Positions 46,116 through 55,010 of a stretch of 64,000 nucleotides of DNA are shown here, in pieces. Positions within the stretch are counted from its first letter, which is position 1. Every line of letters starts with the position of its first letter. The notes beneath the pieces are model-generated. The model ran no database searches. It worked only from the letters and a program-made list of their open reading frames with translations, and was not told the origin of the DNA. The stretch is from NCBI RefSeq assembly GCF_003050785.1, contig NZ_QAOH01000004.1, positions 248,001-312,000 of the forward strand. The letters run 5' to 3'. The position numbers were made by a program, and so were the translations under genes. The DNA comes from Celeribacter persicus. Lineage in GTDB: Bacteria > Pseudomonadota > Alphaproteobacteria > Rhodobacterales > Rhodobacteraceae.

Positions 46116-47128
46116 GATGGCGAGTCTCCGGTCTCGCGGGCCGGCTGGGCGGCAGCCTGTCGCTGTTCGATCCGGACGATCCGGACTGTCTGTTGGCGCT
46201 CGCCACTTCCAAGGCGAAGCTCGGCTGCACCGAACAGGCGGTCGACGATCAGGATGTTCTGGCGGATGCGGCTGTTGACGATCTGCGGCTCGCCATCCGA
46301 GCCGAGCACGAAGATCGGCGGCATCTCACCCTGGACGATACCGCGCGGGAAAACGACGTAGACGTGCCGGCCATCGTCGAAGACCGAGATCGGCCGCCAC
46401 GGCGGGCTGTCGCCGGTCAGGCCGTAGCGATAGTTGCGCGCCGCCTCGACCGGGATGACGGGTGCAACCGGGACCGACCGACGCTGCCCCGCCGGCGGCG
46501 CGGGATAGGCCCACGCGACGGCAGGCATGTAGAGCTCCTCGCGGGCGCGAAGCTCGATCATGTAGATGCGGCGATCGGTAGTGATGACCAGATTCGTCGA
46601 GATGTCCGGCCGCGTCGGCTTCACCAGCACATGAACCCGCCGGTGCGCACCGCTACCGCTCTCGGTATCGCCAATGATCCATCGTGCGGTATCGCCCGCC
46701 GCGATCGGCCCGGCGCCAGTCAGGCCCTCACCTGGCTCCAGGGCGATATTGGTGATCTGCCCCGGCGCCGCATAGACCTGATAGAGGGCCCCCTCGGACC
46801 ACGGGTAAATCTGGATGGCGTTGTAATAGCCCTCGCGGCGCGGCTCGACGCGGGCGGCGGCATTGGCGTTCTCCACCCGTCCCGCAGGCGTGCCTGCGGC
46901 TGCACCGCCCCGCGCCACGTTCCAGGAGGGAGGCGTGTGCAGCGGACGCGGCCGGTCGTCGGTGACAGGTGCCTGTACGACGGGCAGCGGTGGCACGTCG
47001 GCATCGTAGCTGAACTGAGGAACCCGATTGGTGGCACATCCAGCCAGCGCCGTCGCGGCCAGCAAGGCCAAGATCGCGGGTTTGCAGAAAGCCGGAAAGC
47101 CGGACTTACGGATCGGCGTGCGGGTCAT
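46112..47128 (-). CDS. trbG: Conjugal transfer protein TrbG (VirB9-like)
   Basis: 338 residues with a signal peptide and possible lipobox (LAATALAGCAT). The VirB9/CagX-type domain shows IYPWSEGALYQVYAAPGQIT, TNLVITTDRRIYMIELR, and in the C-terminal lobe DGRHVYVVFPRGIVQGEMPP. It forms the outer-membrane core with TrbI. Both ends overlap the neighbouring genes. Confidence 0.95.
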   Translation of the reverse strand: MTRTPIRKSGFPAFCKPAILALLAATALAGCATNRVPQFSYDADVPPLPVVQAPVTDDRPRPLHTPPSWNVARGGAAAGTPAGRVENANAAARVEPRREGYYNAIQIYPWSEGALYQVYAAPGQITNIALEPGEGLTGAGPIAAGDTARWIIGDTESGSGAHRRVHVLVKPTRPDISTNLVITTDRRIYMIELRAREELYMPAVAWAYPAPPAGQRRSVPVAPVIPVEAARNYRYGLTGDSPPWRPISVFDDGRHVYVVFPRGIVQGEMPPIFVLGSDGEPQIVNSRIRQNILIVDRLFGAAELRLGSGERQQTVRIVRIEQRQAAAQPARETGDSPS

Positions 47129-47814
47129 TGGCTCATCTCCCGCGACCAGTTGATGGCGTTGACGTAGATTCCGAGCGGATTGGCACGCAGCCGTTCGGCG
47201 TCGCGCGGCGTCTGGATCACGATGGTCAGGATCGCGGTCCAGCGCTCGGTGGTGGAGAGTTGGCCGTTCTCGTATTGGCGTTCGGTCCAGGCGACGCGGA
47301 AGGAATCCGGTGACGCCCGGATCACCGAGGAGACCTCGACCGCCACCTGCTGGCGACCAACGCGAGTGAAGGGGTCATTCGCACGGGCATAGTCGTTGAG
47401 CGCCGCCGCTCCCCGGTCGGTCGTCCATTCATAGGCGCGCAGCCAATTCTGGCGGACAATGATCGCGTCGGCCGGAATGGCCCGCACCTGCTCGATGAAG
47501 CGGCCGAGATGCCATGCGATCTGCGGGTCTGTCGGGCGATAGTCTGCGGTTGCGGGCGCTACGGTCTGCGCCTGACCGAGATTGTCCACCTGCACCACCC
47601 AGGGCACGATCGTCCCCTGCGCCGACTGCCAGACCAGGGCGGCGGCGAAGCCGGCCGAGAGGACCAGCGAGCCGAAGGCCATGTAACGCCAGTTCCTTGC
47701 CTGAACGCGAGCCGAGCCGATGCGCTCGTCCCAGACCTGCGCGGCCTTCTGGTAAGGGGTCTCGGGTTCGGGTGTTTTGCCGTAATGTGTCGATGATCGT
47801 TTGAACAGATTCAT
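47125..47814 (-). CDS. trbF: Conjugal transfer protein TrbF (VirB8-like)
   Basis: 229 residues: MNLFKRSSTHYGKTPEPETP, one membrane helix (WRYMAFGSLVLSAGFAAALV), and the VirB8-type periplasmic domain (RPTDPQIAWHLGRFIEQVRA; FRVAWTERQYENGQLSTTER). It nucleates assembly of the secretion channel. The start overlaps the trbL stop (ATGA), which decides it over the longer frame. Confidence 0.95.
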   Translation of the reverse strand: MNLFKRSSTHYGKTPEPETPYQKAAQVWDERIGSARVQARNWRYMAFGSLVLSAGFAAALVWQSAQGTIVPWVVQVDNLGQAQTVAPATADYRPTDPQIAWHLGRFIEQVRAIPADAIIVRQNWLRAYEWTTDRGAAALNDYARANDPFTRVGRQQVAVEVSSVIRASPDSFRVAWTERQYENGQLSTTERWTAILTIVIQTPRDAERLRANPLGIYVNAINWSREMSQ

Positions 47815-49172
47815 GAGCGGTCGCTTTCGGAAAGATTTACTGAAGAGCCGGAGCCGTGGCTGTCGCCGGAGCGCACGGCATGGCCCGCCATGGTCGTGCC
47901 GTGGCCAAGCGCCTGTCGGCGCTGCATCTGCTGCGCCCATGCCGGAGGACCGCCAGCGGAGGCCGAGGCCGATGCGGCGGCGGCATCGCCTGCGCCGCCG
48001 ACGGTGCCCATGGAAGATGACCCGCCTGTCGCGCCGAACCCGGCGCGAACACCATCGGAGAAACTGGACCTGACGCTCTCGTTTGCCCTGGAGGCGGCGC
48101 GTTTCAGCGGCGAGGCGGCGGCGGAACCGGCTGCCCGGGCGACACCTCCAAGACCGGAGACGACACCCGCCGCACCGGACTGGCCCAGCGATCCGACGCT
48201 ATAGGCGGCTGTGGCGCCTCCCGCGGCGGTCGCGCCGCCACGGACGGCCGCGGCTCCTCCCGACAGGGCTGCCGCGCCTCCCCTTGCGGCCATGCCTGCG
48301 GCGGCGCCTCCCGCCAGCACCATACCACCGGCGGCAAGCCCGGTGCCGACAGCCGAGCCGGCTCCGAGCTGCGGCCCGCCCGAGACAAGGCCCGAGGCGA
48401 TACCGGGGCCGAAGATGCCGAGACCGAGAAGGGAGAGAGCGGCCAGCACGATCGCCATGGCATCGTCGATGGTAGGTGTCGCGCCGCCAAAGCCTGCGGT
48501 GAACTGGGAAAACAGCGTCGAGCCGATGCCGATGATGACGGCGAGGACGAGCACCTTGATGCCGGAGGAGACGACGTTGCCGAGCACACGCTCGGCCATG
48601 AAGGCGGTCTTGCCGAACAGGCCGAAGGGAATGAGGACGAACCCGGCAAGCGTCGTCAGCTTGAACTCGATCAGCGTGACGAAGAGCTGGATGGCAAGGA
48701 TGAAGAAGGCGAGCAGCACGAGCGCCCAGGCGAACAGCAGGCAGGCGATCTGGATGAAATTCTCGAAGAAGGAAACGAAGCCCATCAGATCCGAGATCGC
48801 ATCAAGCAGCGGTCGGCCTGCATCGAGGCCTGTCTGCGCGACGCGGCCGGGGCGCATCAGATCGGCAGCGGAAAAACTGGTTCCGGAGGCTTGCAGGCCG
48901 AGTCCCGCAAAGCTGTCGAAAACGATCTTCGCGAGATTGTTCCAGTTGCCGATCAGGTAGGCGAAGACACCGACGAACAGGGTCTTCTTCACCAGCCTGG
49001 CGATGATGTCGTCGTCGGCACCCCAGCTCCAGAACAGTGCCGCGAGCGTCACATCGATGACGATCAGGGTGGTGGCGATGAAGGCGACTTCGCCGCCGAG
49101 CAACCCGAAGCCGCTGTCGATATAGCTCGTGAAGACGCCGAGAAAATTGTCGATGACCCCCATCCCGCCCAC
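47811..49172 (-). CDS. trbL: Conjugal transfer protein TrbL (VirB6-like)
   Basis: 453 residues from a GTG (MGGMGVIDNFLGVFTSYIDS); an ATG three codons in is possible. The first 300 residues hold five or six membrane helices of the inner-membrane channel. The remainder is an Ala/Gly/Ser-rich low-complexity tail (GGAAAGMAARGGAAALSGGA and so on) typical of this family. It ends overlapping trbF. Confidence 0.95.
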   Translation of the reverse strand: MGGMGVIDNFLGVFTSYIDSGFGLLGGEVAFIATTLIVIDVTLAALFWSWGADDDIIARLVKKTLFVGVFAYLIGNWNNLAKIVFDSFAGLGLQASGTSFSAADLMRPGRVAQTGLDAGRPLLDAISDLMGFVSFFENFIQIACLLFAWALVLLAFFILAIQLFVTLIEFKLTTLAGFVLIPFGLFGKTAFMAERVLGNVVSSGIKVLVLAVIIGIGSTLFSQFTAGFGGATPTIDDAMAIVLAALSLLGLGIFGPGIASGLVSGGPQLGAGSAVGTGLAAGGMVLAGGAAAGMAARGGAAALSGGAAAVRGGATAAGGATAAYSVGSLGQSGAAGVVSGLGGVARAAGSAAASPLKRAASRANESVRSSFSDGVRAGFGATGGSSSMGTVGGAGDAAAASASASAGGPPAWAQQMQRRQALGHGTTMAGHAVRSGDSHGSGSSVNLSESDRS

Positions 49173-49175
49173 GGC

Positions 49176-49463
49176 TCATCGCTCCCCTTCGACTGCCGGG
49201 GCGGCGGGCGCCGGAGAGCGGCCAAGGAAGCGGTCGCGGGACTCTGCCCAGGCCGAAAGGCACTCGGCATCGGTGGTGGCGGCTTCTCCGAGCCGCTGGC
49301 ATCGCCGAAGCGTCAGGCGCAGAGGATCCGCCTCGGGCTGGAGCTCCGGCGCGGACCTCACCCGCGCCGGTTCCTCTTCCCGGGTCATCTCGATCACCGT
49401 GGCGGTGATCGCTATGGCGATGAATATGATCGCCCCGATCCGGGCCAGCATTTTCCCGTCCAT
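49176..49463 (-). CDS. trbK: TrbK-like putative entry-exclusion protein
   Basis: 95 residues: one membrane helix (MLARIGAIIFIAIAITATVI) and a short periplasmic part with two Cys (RRCQRLG, DAECLSAW). Position between trbJ and trbL and the RLTLRRCQRLGEAATTDAEC pattern match the alternative TrbK family of alphaproteobacteria. It would prevent the cell from receiving a second copy of the element. Confidence 0.85.
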   Translation of the reverse strand: MDGKMLARIGAIIFIAIAITATVIEMTREEEPARVRSAPELQPEADPLRLTLRRCQRLGEAATTDAECLSAWAESRDRFLGRSPAPAAPAVEGER

Positions 49464-49480
49464 GGGACCCCCTCCCGGGA

Positions 49481-50260
49481 TCAGTTGCCGCTGTTGAACA
49501 TCTGCGCGTTGCCCGGCTGATAGCCCGAGCCAGGTGTCAGAAAGCGCTCGCGCTGGATGCGGCCCTGTTCGGCGGCCGTCGCCCGGTCGGCCTCGTGCAT
49601 GGCTGTGGCGCGGCCATTGGCGGAGATCACCGCGATGAGGTCCGAAAGCTGCTGCGATTGCAGTGCGAGAAGCTGGTTGCCCGCCTGCGTGGCTTGCAGC
49701 GCGCCGACCGCATTCTGGCTCTGATCGACCAGCGCAGACATCGCGCTGCGATTGCTGTCGATATTGCCGACCACGCCGGCCTGGACGCGCATGGCGTCCT
49801 GCAGCCCGCCGACGGTGTTTTCCCAGCGCGAACGGGCATCGGCGATCAGCTGCGCGTCGGTGGCCGAGATCGAGAGCTTGCCGTAGTCCTGCTGGAACAT
49901 CCGGTCGATCTGCTGGACGTCGAAGGCGATGCTCTGAGCCTGGTTCAAGAGCTGCTGGGTGCGCTGGATGTTTTGCTGAAGCTGCTGGAGCGATGAAAAC
50001 GGCAGACTCGCGAGATTACGGGCCTGGTTGATCAGCATCTGCGCTTCGTTCTGAAGCTGGGCGATCTGATTGTTGATCTGCTCCAGGGATCGAGCGGCTG
50101 TCAGCAGGTTTTCGGCATGATTGGTGGGATCGTAGACGATGCGGCCGAACCCGCCGAAGAAGGCATGTGCGGGTGTGGTGAGCACCGGCGCAAGCGGCGT
50201 CGCAAGCGCCAGGGCGAGCAGCGAGACACGCGTGAAACGGTGCATTTTGGGAAAGGTCAC
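49481..50260 (-). CDS. trbJ: Conjugal transfer protein TrbJ (VirB5-like, GTG start)
   Basis: 259 residues with a signal peptide (VSLLALALATPLAPVLTTPAHA), then a long helical domain rich in Gln (LEQINNQIAQLQNEAQMLIN; QQLQQNIQRTQQLLNQAQSI). It is the minor pilus or adhesin component. The GTG start overlaps the trbE stop. Confidence 0.94.
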   Translation of the reverse strand: MTFPKMHRFTRVSLLALALATPLAPVLTTPAHAFFGGFGRIVYDPTNHAENLLTAARSLEQINNQIAQLQNEAQMLINQARNLASLPFSSLQQLQQNIQRTQQLLNQAQSIAFDVQQIDRMFQQDYGKLSISATDAQLIADARSRWENTVGGLQDAMRVQAGVVGNIDSNRSAMSALVDQSQNAVGALQATQAGNQLLALQSQQLSDLIAVISANGRATAMHEADRATAAEQGRIQRERFLTPGSGYQPGNAQMFNSGN

Positions 50261-52800
50261 AGGTCGATCTCCTCTTGGCTGAACTCTTCATCGATTGAGA
50301 ATTCGTCTTGGGGCCCGGCTTGGCTCGCGATGCCTGGTGCCGGCTCATCCTCCGGGTCCGAAGGCGGCCCCGGGACGAGATTGGTGAGGCGGGGGATCAG
50401 GTCGGCGGCCCAGTCCACGCCGCGATGGCGCAGCCAGACGGCGAGGAAGTCGCCGGTCCCATGCTCGGCGTGGATGCGCTCGATGGCGGCCTGATCGGAT
50501 TTGGAAGATGCGGCGCAGAGCGCGAGTCCGACCTCGCTCAATCCCAGCTCGAACAGCCGGTTGCCGCGTCGCGACTGGCAATAATAGTCCCGCTTCGGGG
50601 TTGCCCGCGCGAGGATCTCGATCTGCCGGTCGTTGAGACCGAAGCGGCGATAGATGGCCGTGATCTGCGGCTCGATCGCGCGCTCGTTCGGCAGGAGCAG
50701 CCGCGTCGGGCAGCTCTCGATGATGGCGGGCGCGATCGCGCTGCCATCGATGTCCGACAGGCTCTGCGTGGCGAAAATGACCGAGGCGTTCTTCTTGCGG
50801 AGCGTTTTCAGCCATTCGCGGAGCTGGCCGGAGAAGCCGTCATCGTCGAGGGCGAGCCAGCCCTCGTCGATGATGAGCAGAGTCGGGCAGCCATCGAGCC
50901 GGTCGCCGATCCGATGGAACAGGTAGGACAGGACCGCGGGCGCCGCTCCCGTTCCAACAAGGCCCTCGATCTCGAACGCCTGCACGTCGGCGGAGCCGAG
51001 ATGCTCGGTCTCGGCGTCAAGAAGACGGCCATAGGGACCGCCGACACAATAGGGTCGCAGCGCCTGTTTGAGGTCATTGGATTGCAGCAGCACGGCGAGG
51101 CCTGTGATGGTGCGTTCGCCGGGGGGCGCGGACGCCAGCGAGGACAGCGCCGTCCAGATGTGTTCCTTCACCTCCGGCGTGACGGCGACACCCTCGCGCG
51201 CCAGGATCGCGCTGATCCAGTCGGCAGCCCAGGAACGCTCATAGGCATCGTCGATGCGGGAGAGCGGTTGCAGCGACACCGAGGCGTCCGACCCATCGGT
51301 CAATCCGCCGCCCAAATCATGCCAGTTCCCGCCCATGGCGAGCGCCGCGGCTCGGATGGAGCCGCCGAAGTCGAAGGCGAAGACCTGGGCTTTCTCGTAA
51401 CGGCGGAACTGGAGCGCCATCAGCGCCAGCAACACCGATTTGCCCGCGCCGGTCGGGCCGACGACGAGCGTGTGGCCGACATCCCCGATATGGAGGGAAA
51501 GCCGGAACGGCGTACTTCCCTCGGTCTTGCCATAGAGCAAGGGGGGCGCACCGAGATGGTCGTTCCGTTCCGGCCCTGCCCACACAGCACTCAAGGGGAT
51601 CATGTGGGCAAGATTGAGCGTCGAGATCGGCGGCTGCCGGACATTGGCATAGGCATGACCGGGCAGAGAGCCGAGCCAGGCATCGACCGCGTTGACGGTC
51701 TCGGCCATTGCCGTGAAATCGCGGCCCTGAACGACCTTCTCGGCGAGCCGCAGCTTTTCGTCGGCGATGCGCGGATCGGCATCCCAGACCGTGATCGTGG
51801 CCGTGACATAGGCCATGCCCGCCATGTCCTGCCCGAGCTCCTGCAGGGCCATGTCGGCGTCTGCGGCCTTGTTGGACGCATCGGTGTCGACCAGCGCGGA
51901 CTGCTCGTTGGTCATCACCTCCTTGACGATCGCGGCGATCGACTTGCGCTTGGCGAACCATTGCCGACGGATTCTGGTGAGCAGCCTTGTCGCCGCGAGC
52001 TTGTCGAGGAGGATCGCCCGCGTGCTCCAGCGATAGGGAAATGCCAGCCGGTTCATTTCATCCAGCAGGCCGGGCGTCGTGGCGGTGGGGAAGCCGATGA
52101 TGGTGAGGACACGCAGATGCTGATCGCCGAGGCGCGGCTCCAGCCCGCCGATCAGCGGCTGGTCGGCAAGCAGCGCATCGAGATGCATCGGCACCTCCGG
52201 CACGCGCACGCGATGCCGGTTGGTGGAGATCGTCGAGTGGAGATAGGTGAGCGTCTCTGGGTCATCGAGCCAACGGCATTCAGGCATGAAGCCGTCGAGT
52301 AGGGCCAGAACGCGGTCGGTCCGATCCACGAAGCCGCGCTGCAATTCCCAGGGGTTCACGCCCGATTGCTCGCGGCCCTCATAGAGCCAGGTCTCGGCAC
52401 GCGCGGACTCCTCGGCCGGCGGCAGCCAAAGGAAGGTCAGGAAATAGCCGGACACGAAATGCGCGCCGGCCTCCTCGAATGCGGCCTTGCGCTCGGCGTC
52501 GACCAAGGCCGATGCCGGGTCGGGAAACAGGCTTTCGGGATAGGTCGCGGCCTCGCTGCGCTGAGCCTCGACAAAGATCGACCAGCCGGAGCCGAGACGA
52601 CGGAGGGCATTGTTGATGCGGCCAGCCACGGCGACCAGTTCGGCGGCGACCGACGAATCCAGATCCGGCCCGCGAAACTTCGCCGTTCTCTGGAAGCTGC
52701 CATCCTTGTTCAGCACCACGCCGGAGCCGGCCAATGCGGCCCAGGGCAAATAGTCTGCCAGGCGAGTGGCGGTGCGGCGGTATTCGGCCAGGTTCATCAT
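50257..52800 (-). CDS. trbE: Conjugal transfer ATPase TrbE (VirB4-like)
   Basis: 847 residues from MMNLAEYRRTATRLADYLPW (a second ATG follows directly). The VirB4 N-terminal domain carries PMHLDALLADQPLIGGLEPR; the motor has Walker A VVGPTGAGKSVLLALMALQF and Walker B LLIIDEGWLALDDDGFSGQL. It energises pilus assembly and substrate transfer at the inner membrane. The longer open frame upstream overlaps trbD and is not needed. Confidence 0.96.
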   Translation of the reverse strand: MMNLAEYRRTATRLADYLPWAALAGSGVVLNKDGSFQRTAKFRGPDLDSSVAAELVAVAGRINNALRRLGSGWSIFVEAQRSEAATYPESLFPDPASALVDAERKAAFEEAGAHFVSGYFLTFLWLPPAEESARAETWLYEGREQSGVNPWELQRGFVDRTDRVLALLDGFMPECRWLDDPETLTYLHSTISTNRHRVRVPEVPMHLDALLADQPLIGGLEPRLGDQHLRVLTIIGFPTATTPGLLDEMNRLAFPYRWSTRAILLDKLAATRLLTRIRRQWFAKRKSIAAIVKEVMTNEQSALVDTDASNKAADADMALQELGQDMAGMAYVTATITVWDADPRIADEKLRLAEKVVQGRDFTAMAETVNAVDAWLGSLPGHAYANVRQPPISTLNLAHMIPLSAVWAGPERNDHLGAPPLLYGKTEGSTPFRLSLHIGDVGHTLVVGPTGAGKSVLLALMALQFRRYEKAQVFAFDFGGSIRAAALAMGGNWHDLGGGLTDGSDASVSLQPLSRIDDAYERSWAADWISAILAREGVAVTPEVKEHIWTALSSLASAPPGERTITGLAVLLQSNDLKQALRPYCVGGPYGRLLDAETEHLGSADVQAFEIEGLVGTGAAPAVLSYLFHRIGDRLDGCPTLLIIDEGWLALDDDGFSGQLREWLKTLRKKNASVIFATQSLSDIDGSAIAPAIIESCPTRLLLPNERAIEPQITAIYRRFGLNDRQIEILARATPKRDYYCQSRRGNRLFELGLSEVGLALCAASSKSDQAAIERIHAEHGTGDFLAVWLRHRGVDWAADLIPRLTNLVPGPPSDPEDEPAPGIASQAGPQDEFSIDEEFSQEEIDL

Positions 52801-52810
52801 CGCCGGGCCC

Positions 52811-53092
52811 TCACACCGCCAGGAAAGCCGGGATGCGCAGATGCCGGCGCCCGACTTCGACGAAGAGCGGGTCGCGCTTTGCCGCCCAGACGGCCACGAA
52901 ATGTCCCACCGCCCAGATCGCCAGACCGACCAGCCAGAGGCGCAGGCCGAGGCCCACCGCCCCGGCGAGCGTTCCATTCAGGATCGCAATGGAACGGGGA
53001 GCGCCGCCCAGCAGGATGTGTTCGGTCAGCGCCCTGTGAACCGGGATGGTGAAGCCTGGCACGGCATCGAGCTGTTCGAGAACAGCCGCCAT
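52811..53092 (-). CDS. trbD: Conjugal transfer protein TrbD (VirB3-like)
   Basis: 93 residues, VPGFTIPVHRALTEHILLGG with two adjacent membrane segments (LNGTLAGAVGLGLRLWLVGL and AIWAVGHFVAVWAA) and RDPLFVEVGRRHL. This is the VirB3 pattern. Its ATG lies in the trbC stop (TGATG). Confidence 0.94.
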   Translation of the reverse strand: MAAVLEQLDAVPGFTIPVHRALTEHILLGGAPRSIAILNGTLAGAVGLGLRLWLVGLAIWAVGHFVAVWAAKRDPLFVEVGRRHLRIPAFLAV

Positions 53093-53424
53093 CAGATGAG
53101 CGCCCCGCCGCCGAACGAGAAGAAGGATAGAAAGAAGCTCGATGCCGCGAAGGCGATGGAGATGCCGAAGACGATCTGGATCAGTCGCCGGAAGCCGCCA
53201 GAGGTGTCGCCGAAGGCCAGCGTCAGGCCGGTCACGATGATAATGATGACGGCGATGATCTTCGCGACCGGTCCCTCGATCGATTCGAGAATGCTCTGGA
53301 GCGGCGCCTCCCAGGGCATGGATGAACCGGACGCATGCGCGGCCGGGGCCATGAACAGGCTGACATAGGTGACGGCCGCGGCTGTCGCGACGTGACGGCG
53401 CATGCGCAAGGCGTGACGGATCAT
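53092..53424 (-). CDS. trbC: Conjugal transfer pilin TrbC (VirB2-like)
   Basis: 110 residues: a long signal peptide ending PAAHA, a short loop (SMPWEAPLQSILESIEGP) and two hydrophobic helices (VAKIIAVIIIIVTGLTLAFG; LIQIVFGISIAFAASSFFLS). It is the main pilus subunit. Genes on both sides overlap it. Confidence 0.94.
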   Translation of the reverse strand: MIRHALRMRRHVATAAAVTYVSLFMAPAAHASGSSMPWEAPLQSILESIEGPVAKIIAVIIIIVTGLTLAFGDTSGGFRRLIQIVFGISIAFAASSFFLSFFSFGGGALI

Positions 53425-54401
53425 TCGGGCTTCCCTTCTGAACTGGTTGCGGGGGTGATGCGGTAGTCGCCGTCAGGGCCGAGCCCTTCGACGCGCGCGA
53501 GTTCGACAAGCCTTCGCGCGGACCCGCGTCCGGCGAGGACCGCGACCAGGTCGATCGTCTCGGCGATCAGGGCGCGCGGCACGGTGATGACGGCTTCCTG
53601 GATGAGTTGTTCGAGGCGGCGTAGCGCGCCGATGCCGGAGCCGGCATGGATCGTGCCGATGCCGCCCGGATGTCCCGTCCCCCAGGCCTTGAGCAGGTCG
53701 AGCGCTTCGGCGCCGCGCACCTCGCCAACAGGGATGCGGTCCGGGCGAAGCCGCAGAGAGGAACGCACGAGGTCGGAGAGAGTCGCCACGCCGTCTTTCG
53801 TGCGCATGGCGACGAGGTTGGGCGCGGCGCATTGCAACTCGCGCGTGTCCTCGATGATGACGACGCGGTCCGAGCTGTTGGACACCTCGGCAAGAAGAGC
53901 GTTGGTCAGGGTCGTCTTGCCGGTCGAGGTGCCGCCCGCGACGAGAATATTGGCGCGCGTCGCCACCGCCTCGCGCAATGTCGCGCCCTGCTCGGCCGTC
54001 ATGATGCCTGCGGCGACATAGTCGTCGAGGGTGAACACGGCGACCGCCGGCTTGCGGATGGCGAAGGCGGGCGCGGCGACGACAGGCGGCAGCAGGCCTT
54101 CGAAGCGTTCGCCGGTCTCCGGCAGCTCGGCCGAAACCCGCGGCGCTCCGGCATGCACCTCGGCGCCGACGTGATGGGCGACGAGCCGCACGATGCGTTC
54201 ACCATCGGCTGCGGGCAGAATCTCCCCCGTATCGGCCAGGCCCTCGGACAACCGGTCCACCCAGATGCGGCCATCGGGATTGAGCATGACCTCGACGACC
54301 GCGGGGTCGTCCAGAAAGCGGGCGATGGCGGCTCCGAGCGCGGTGCGCAGCATGCGCGAACTGCGCGCGCGTCCTTCTGGATTGTTATGTGAAGCCGCCA
54401 T
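53421..54401 (-). CDS. trbB: Conjugal transfer ATPase TrbB (VirB11-like)
   Basis: 326 residues. Walker [21 protein letters not shown], an Asp box [16 protein letters not shown], and the His/Walker B region [20 protein letters not shown] with [13 protein letters not shown]. It is a hexameric traffic ATPase at the base of the channel and the first gene of the trb operon. The 166 bp before it carry a perfect palindrome. Confidence 0.95.
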   Translation of the reverse strand: MAASHNNPEGRARSSRMLRTALGAAIARFLDDPAVVEVMLNPDGRIWVDRLSEGLADTGEILPAADGERIVRLVAHHVGAEVHAGAPRVSAELPETGERFEGLLPPVVAAPAFAIRKPAVAVFTLDDYVAAGIMTAEQGATLREAVATRANILVAGGTSTGKTTLTNALLAEVSNSSDRVVIIEDTRELQCAAPNLVAMRTKDGVATLSDLVRSSLRLRPDRIPVGEVRGAEALDLLKAWGTGHPGGIGTIHAGSGIGALRRLEQLIQEAVITVPRALIAETIDLVAVLAGRGSARRLVELARVEGLGPDGDYRITPATSSEGKPE

Positions 54402-54460
54402 CTTGTCCCCGTTCTGGCCGGGAACAATTGGGTCCTGCCCCGACGGGGACGATTAAAAGA

Positions 54461-54474
54461 ACCCGAATTCGGGT
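54461..54474. promoter_or_regulatory. Perfect 14-bp palindrome before trbB
   Basis: ACCCGAATTCGGGT lies 60 bp upstream of the trbB start, between the traG-copG operon and the trb operon. It could be an operator, for the CopG protein or another element regulator. No T-run follows on the minus strand. Confidence 0.5.
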
Positions 54475-54567
54475 GGATTCAACAACTCTCTTTCAGAGTA
54501 GTACTGTAGCGTGCAAATACAGGAAATCGGCGGGATTGCCCGGCACTGTCGGCTTGCTGGTCGGCCC

Positions 54568-55005
54568 CTATGATGGTTCCGATCGCGCGGGGCTGATATC
54601 CTCGCTGATCTCCTGCCGGAGCTGCGGTCCCGCCGCGAGGCGGCGCCCGAGCGCACGGACGAAAGCTTCATAGCGTTCACTCGCTTTCGCCCGCGCCGCC
54701 TGGGCCGCAGGCTCGGGCAGCGCCGGCGTGCTGGTGAGCCAGAAGCGCACGAAGACGGCCAGGGTTTCCACGGAGATCCCGACATCCCGTTCCAGCCTTG
54801 AAATGCGCCGGTCGATCTGGTCGAGCCGTTTGACGATGGCCGCTTCGCGACGTTCGTCGGCATCCGGCGACAGAAAGGATGCGATCGCGGCTTCCGCGAT
54901 CATCGATCGGGACTGACCACGGCGCGCGGCGAATTCCGCCAACATCGTCATGATCTCGGGGTCGAGATAGACGGAGACCGGAGATTTCTTCTTGCGTGCA
55001 GTCAT
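54568..55005 (-). CDS. CopG-family ribbon-helix-helix protein
   Basis: 145 residues. The RHH fold is in the first 45 (KSPVSVYLDPEIMTMLAEFA; GQSRSMIAEAAIASFLS), followed by a coiled-coil (IVKRLDQIDRRISRLERDVG) and a conserved C-terminal domain (PALPEPAAQAARAKASERYE). It is found after traG in this element type and probably regulates transfer. The C-terminal half is duplicated as a relic at 16502-16705. Confidence 0.9.
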   Translation of the reverse strand: MTARKKKSPVSVYLDPEIMTMLAEFAARRGQSRSMIAEAAIASFLSPDADERREAAIVKRLDQIDRRISRLERDVGISVETLAVFVRFWLTSTPALPEPAAQAARAKASERYEAFVRALGRRLAAGPQLRQEISEDISPARSEPS

Positions 55006-55010
55006 GGCGA

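Noticed and set aside
50308-52302. 664-codon plus-strand open frame opposite trbE
   Set aside because: It is a shadow of the VirB4-like ATPase, with no recognisable domain or start context.
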